Positions 31,830 to 33,805 of a DNA stretch of 33,805 nucleotides are shown in pieces. The notes beneath the pieces are model-generated. The model made no database searches. It was given only the letters and a program-made list of their open reading frames with translations, and was not told the origin of the DNA. Positions within the stretch are counted from its first letter, which is position 1. Each line of letters starts with the position of its first letter. Where the stretch lies: NCBI GenBank assembly GCA_902601455.1, contig CACKNC010000013.1:1-33805 (forward strand), in the 5' to 3' direction. Both the position numbers and the translations under genes were made by a program. Origin of the DNA: an uncultured Alphaproteobacteria bacterium. GTDB taxonomy: Bacteria > Pseudomonadota > Alphaproteobacteria > HIMB59 > GCA-002718135.

Positions 31830-33293
31830 ATGTATATATCTATTGATCAAAGCACATCTTCTTCAACAGTTTTCATTTATAATAAAAATTTAAAATTATT
31901 ATTTAAAAGTTCTAAAACACACAAACAAATACAAAAACAATTAGGTTATGTTGAACATGATGCCGAAGAAATTTATAGAAATATTTTATTTTTATTAAAA
32001 AAACTGTCTAAGAAAGCTAATTTTAATAATAACTTATTTCTAAGTATTACTAATCAAAGAGAAACTTTTGTAATTTTTGATACTTTATCAGGTAAGCCTC
32101 TTCATAATGCTGTTGTTTGGCAGTGTAGAAGAGGTCAAAAAATTTGTGATAAAATTAATAAATCTAGTACAAATAGAAAATTAATTAAAGAAGATACAGG
32201 ATTAACACTTGATACATATTTTCCTGCACCAAAACTTGTTGAATTATTGGCATCAAATAAAAAATTAAAACAAAAATTAAAAAATGGATCAGCTTTATTT
32301 GGTACTATTGATACATATTTAATTTATCGATTAACAAAACAAAAATCATATACGACTGATACTACAAACGCATCACGTACATTATTTTTTAATAACAAAT
32401 CACTTAGGTGGAGTAAAAAATTACTACAATTATTTGGTTTACAATTTAAATCTCTTCCTGAAGTGAAGGAGAGTTCTTCAATATTTGGTTATACAAATTT
32501 AAATCAAATATTTAAAACTAGCATTCCTATCACTGGAGTTATAGGTGACTCACAAGCTTCAATTTTTGCAAATCAATGTTTTAATAGAGGGAATACAAAA
32601 ATAACACTTGGAACTGGCGCATCAATTTTAACAAATATTGGTGAGCAGTATACATCTAAGAAAAATATTATTACTACTTTATCTTATGTTTATAAAAACA
32701 AACCATCTTATTCATATGAATGTCTTATAAATTATGCGGGTGCCACTGTTAGTTGGTTAAATAGTAATTTGGAAATTATAAAAAAACCAGAGGAAACGAA
32801 TGCAATCTTTGCAAAAACAAAAAATTCCAATGGTGTAATATTTATCCCAGCCTTTGTTGGTTTAAGTTCACCACATTGGTTACCTACATGTAAAGGAATG
32901 ATTTATGGCTTAACTCCATCAGTAAATAAAAATCATATTATTCGATCAGCCTTAGAATCAGTCGCATTTCAAATCAAAGATTATGTAGATGACTTAGAAA
33001 AAAATAAAAAAATTGTATGTAATGATGTTTATGTTGATGGTGGCATTGTTTCTAATACATTTTTTATGCAATTTCTTGCCAATACTCTTAAAAGAAAAAT
33101 TTATGTGACTGATTTCAAAGATATGTCATCTTATGGATCTTTATTAATGGGATTATTAGGAATGAAAATAAAAAAAAATTTTAAAGATATTTCTAAACAT
33201 AAACAAAAATATTCAACTTATCTTCCTAATAAAAATAAATTTCCAGATAGTTATAATGATTGGAAAGAAGTTTTGAAAAATTTTTACTTATAA
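31830..33293 (+). CDS. FGGY-family carbohydrate kinase, glycerol-kinase-like
   Basis: A 487-residue ATP-dependent kinase. Seen: phosphate loop DQSTSSS (6-12), YVEHD, R77-E78 (NQRET), W97 (VVWQCRR), Y130 (DTYFPAP) and D240 (VIGDSQAS), the same polar pocket residues as glycerol kinase with a shift of about five. The Phe that packs on glycerol in E. coli (position 270 there) is Ser265 here (GTGAS). The pocket may therefore take a larger or keto substrate. Context with the split transketolase suggests phosphorylation of a ketose, or of dihydroxyacetone. Lys-rich and AT-rich throughout. It ends in a hairpin shared with the convergent isomerase gene. Confidence 0.85.
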   Translation: MYISIDQSTSSSTVFIYNKNLKLLFKSSKTHKQIQKQLGYVEHDAEEIYRNILFLLKKLSKKANFNNNLFLSITNQRETFVIFDTLSGKPLHNAVVWQCRRGQKICDKINKSSTNRKLIKEDTGLTLDTYFPAPKLVELLASNKKLKQKLKNGSALFGTIDTYLIYRLTKQKSYTTDTTNASRTLFFNNKSLRWSKKLLQLFGLQFKSLPEVKESSSIFGYTNLNQIFKTSIPITGVIGDSQASIFANQCFNRGNTKITLGTGASILTNIGEQYTSKKNIITTLSYVYKNKPSYSYECLINYAGATVSWLNSNLEIIKKPEETNAIFAKTKNSNGVIFIPAFVGLSSPHWLPTCKGMIYGLTPSVNKNHIIRSALESVAFQIKDYVDDLEKNKKIVCNDVYVDGGIVSNTFFMQFLANTLKRKIYVTDFKDMSSYGSLLMGLLGMKIKKNFKDISKHKQKYSTYLPNKNKFPDSYNDWKEVLKNFYL

Positions 33294-33312
33294 AAATTAT
33301 AAATTTTTATAA
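33288..33312. terminator. Bidirectional terminator of kinase and isomerase genes
   Basis: TTATAAAAATT (33288-33298) and AATTTTTATAA (33302-33312) form a perfect 11-bp inverted repeat, three-base loop. Both stop codons lie inside it. The A-T stem with internal T-runs on either strand can serve both convergent genes. Confidence 0.45.
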
Positions 33313-33805
33313 AGTGCCTTTTGTGCAATTTTAAGAGCTTTCATCGCATCATGATTTGATTGAGCTTCTTGTAATGCCTTTATATCTAAATCATCAAGTG
33401 CTCTATTTATTGATTTAAGAAAATCAATTGATTGGTTAGCCATTTCAACACTATCTTCTCGAAATGGAAACTGATCAAGTTGCCAAACTCCCTCCCAATT
33501 ATTTTTCTTAAGAACATAAAAAAACTCAAAAATTTCAATTGGATGTAAGCTACCTGCAATCAAATCATCATCCCATGATCTATAATTATCATTTACATCC
33601 ATTCCAAATAATCGACCATAATCAATAGCAAGTTGTGCTGAGTCAGCGGCTGACTCTCCACCATAAATTGCGTGACCAAAATCTAAAAGTATCCCAATAT
33701 TAGGTAAGCCTATTTTTTCAATCCCAAGTAATGTTCTTGCAACTGAGTCATAACTCATTTTTATCCTAGGTTCTCTTGGTTTGTATTCAATTACAAATTT
33801 AAGAT
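33297..33805 (-). CDS. TIM-barrel sugar isomerase/epimerase, 5' end outside the window
   Basis: A C-terminal part of about 168 residues. The frame stays open to the window edge through [14 protein letters not shown], so the ATG at 33756-33758 is internal, not the start. Seen: the metal-binding Glu in [10 protein letters not shown], Asp and His in [18 protein letters not shown], and [11 protein letters not shown]. These are the ligands of the xylose-isomerase-like/AP-endonuclease-2 TIM barrel used by rhamnose and apiose isomerases and by inosose-handling enzymes. Convergent with the FGGY kinase gene. Substrate not determined. Confidence 0.85.
   Translation of the reverse strand, partial: LKFVIEYKPREPRIKMSYDSVARTLLGIEKIGLPNIGILLDFGHAIYGGESAADSAQLAIDYGRLFGMDVNDNYRSWDDDLIAGSLHPIEIFEFFYVLKKNNWEGVWQLDQFPFREDSVEMANQSIDFLKSINRALDDLDIKALQEAQSNHDAMKALKIAQKALYKNL

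Overview
The window reads as a low-GC, tightly packed genome of a marine alphaproteobacterium. Genes abut or overlap by a few bases (TAATG and ATGA junctions are common), intergenic gaps are short, and the gene content includes an alphaproteobacterial-type HIG1 protein, Coq7, an FrcB-type sugar-binding protein, malate synthase G, a TauD-family dioxygenase and a MetY-type sulfhydrylase. A SAR11-like or AEGEAN-169/HIMB59-like lineage fits, but nothing here fixes the taxon.

Layout. 1-3.05 kb: a plus-strand operon of an acyl-CoA synthetase (cut by the window edge), an O-acetylhomoserine sulfhydrylase and an alpha/beta hydrolase. 3.05-6.6 kb: small proteins (a 56-aa charged protein and a HIG1 membrane protein), a carboxylesterase, an HNH nuclease, and a minus-strand tRNA-Leu(CAA) - YqaA/DedA - dsbB - coq7 unit. 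6.5-9.3 kb: a decayed integration site. A 64-bp perfect direct repeat, consisting of most of the tRNA-Leu gene, brackets a 1.8-kb segment holding a truncated tyrosine integrase, a LysE-type exporter and about 670 bp of repeat-rich non-coding DNA. A second, shorter integrase relic lies beyond a bactofilin gene. 9.3-12.7 kb: a sulfotransferase, a CIA30-like lipid/sugar-binding-fold protein, a speD-type pyruvoyl decarboxylase behind a putative pseudoknot leader, a 23-aa membrane peptide with a strong ribosome binding site, and an acetylpolyamine amidohydrolase. 12.7-19.6 kb (minus strand): galE-galT-sufE, then glcB-aldehyde dehydrogenase-tauD. 19.8-22.9 kb (plus): SDR, FAH-family hydrolase and L-lactate dehydrogenase genes joined by one-base overlaps, then an unusual four-cysteine Rieske-like ferredoxin. 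22.9-33.8 kb: two D-2-hydroxyacid dehydrogenases, an IolD-type enzyme, an FrcBCA-type sugar ABC transporter, a split transketolase, a glycerol-kinase-like FGGY kinase and a TIM-barrel sugar isomerase that runs off the end.

How the genes work together. The SDR-FAH-LldD trio matches the lower half of the non-phosphorylative L-fucose/L-rhamnose route, ending in two pyruvates. The transporter, isomerase, FGGY kinase and two-subunit transketolase resemble the published layout of D-apiose catabolism. The glcB-ALDH-tauD operon could carry a C2 aldehyde released from taurine or a related compound toward glyoxylate and malate. These three pathway readings are inferences from family membership and gene order.

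The observations most deserving a second look are the four-cysteine Rieske-like protein, the speD leader pseudoknot, the tandem integrase relics at tRNA-Leu, and the putative branched-sugar cluster.
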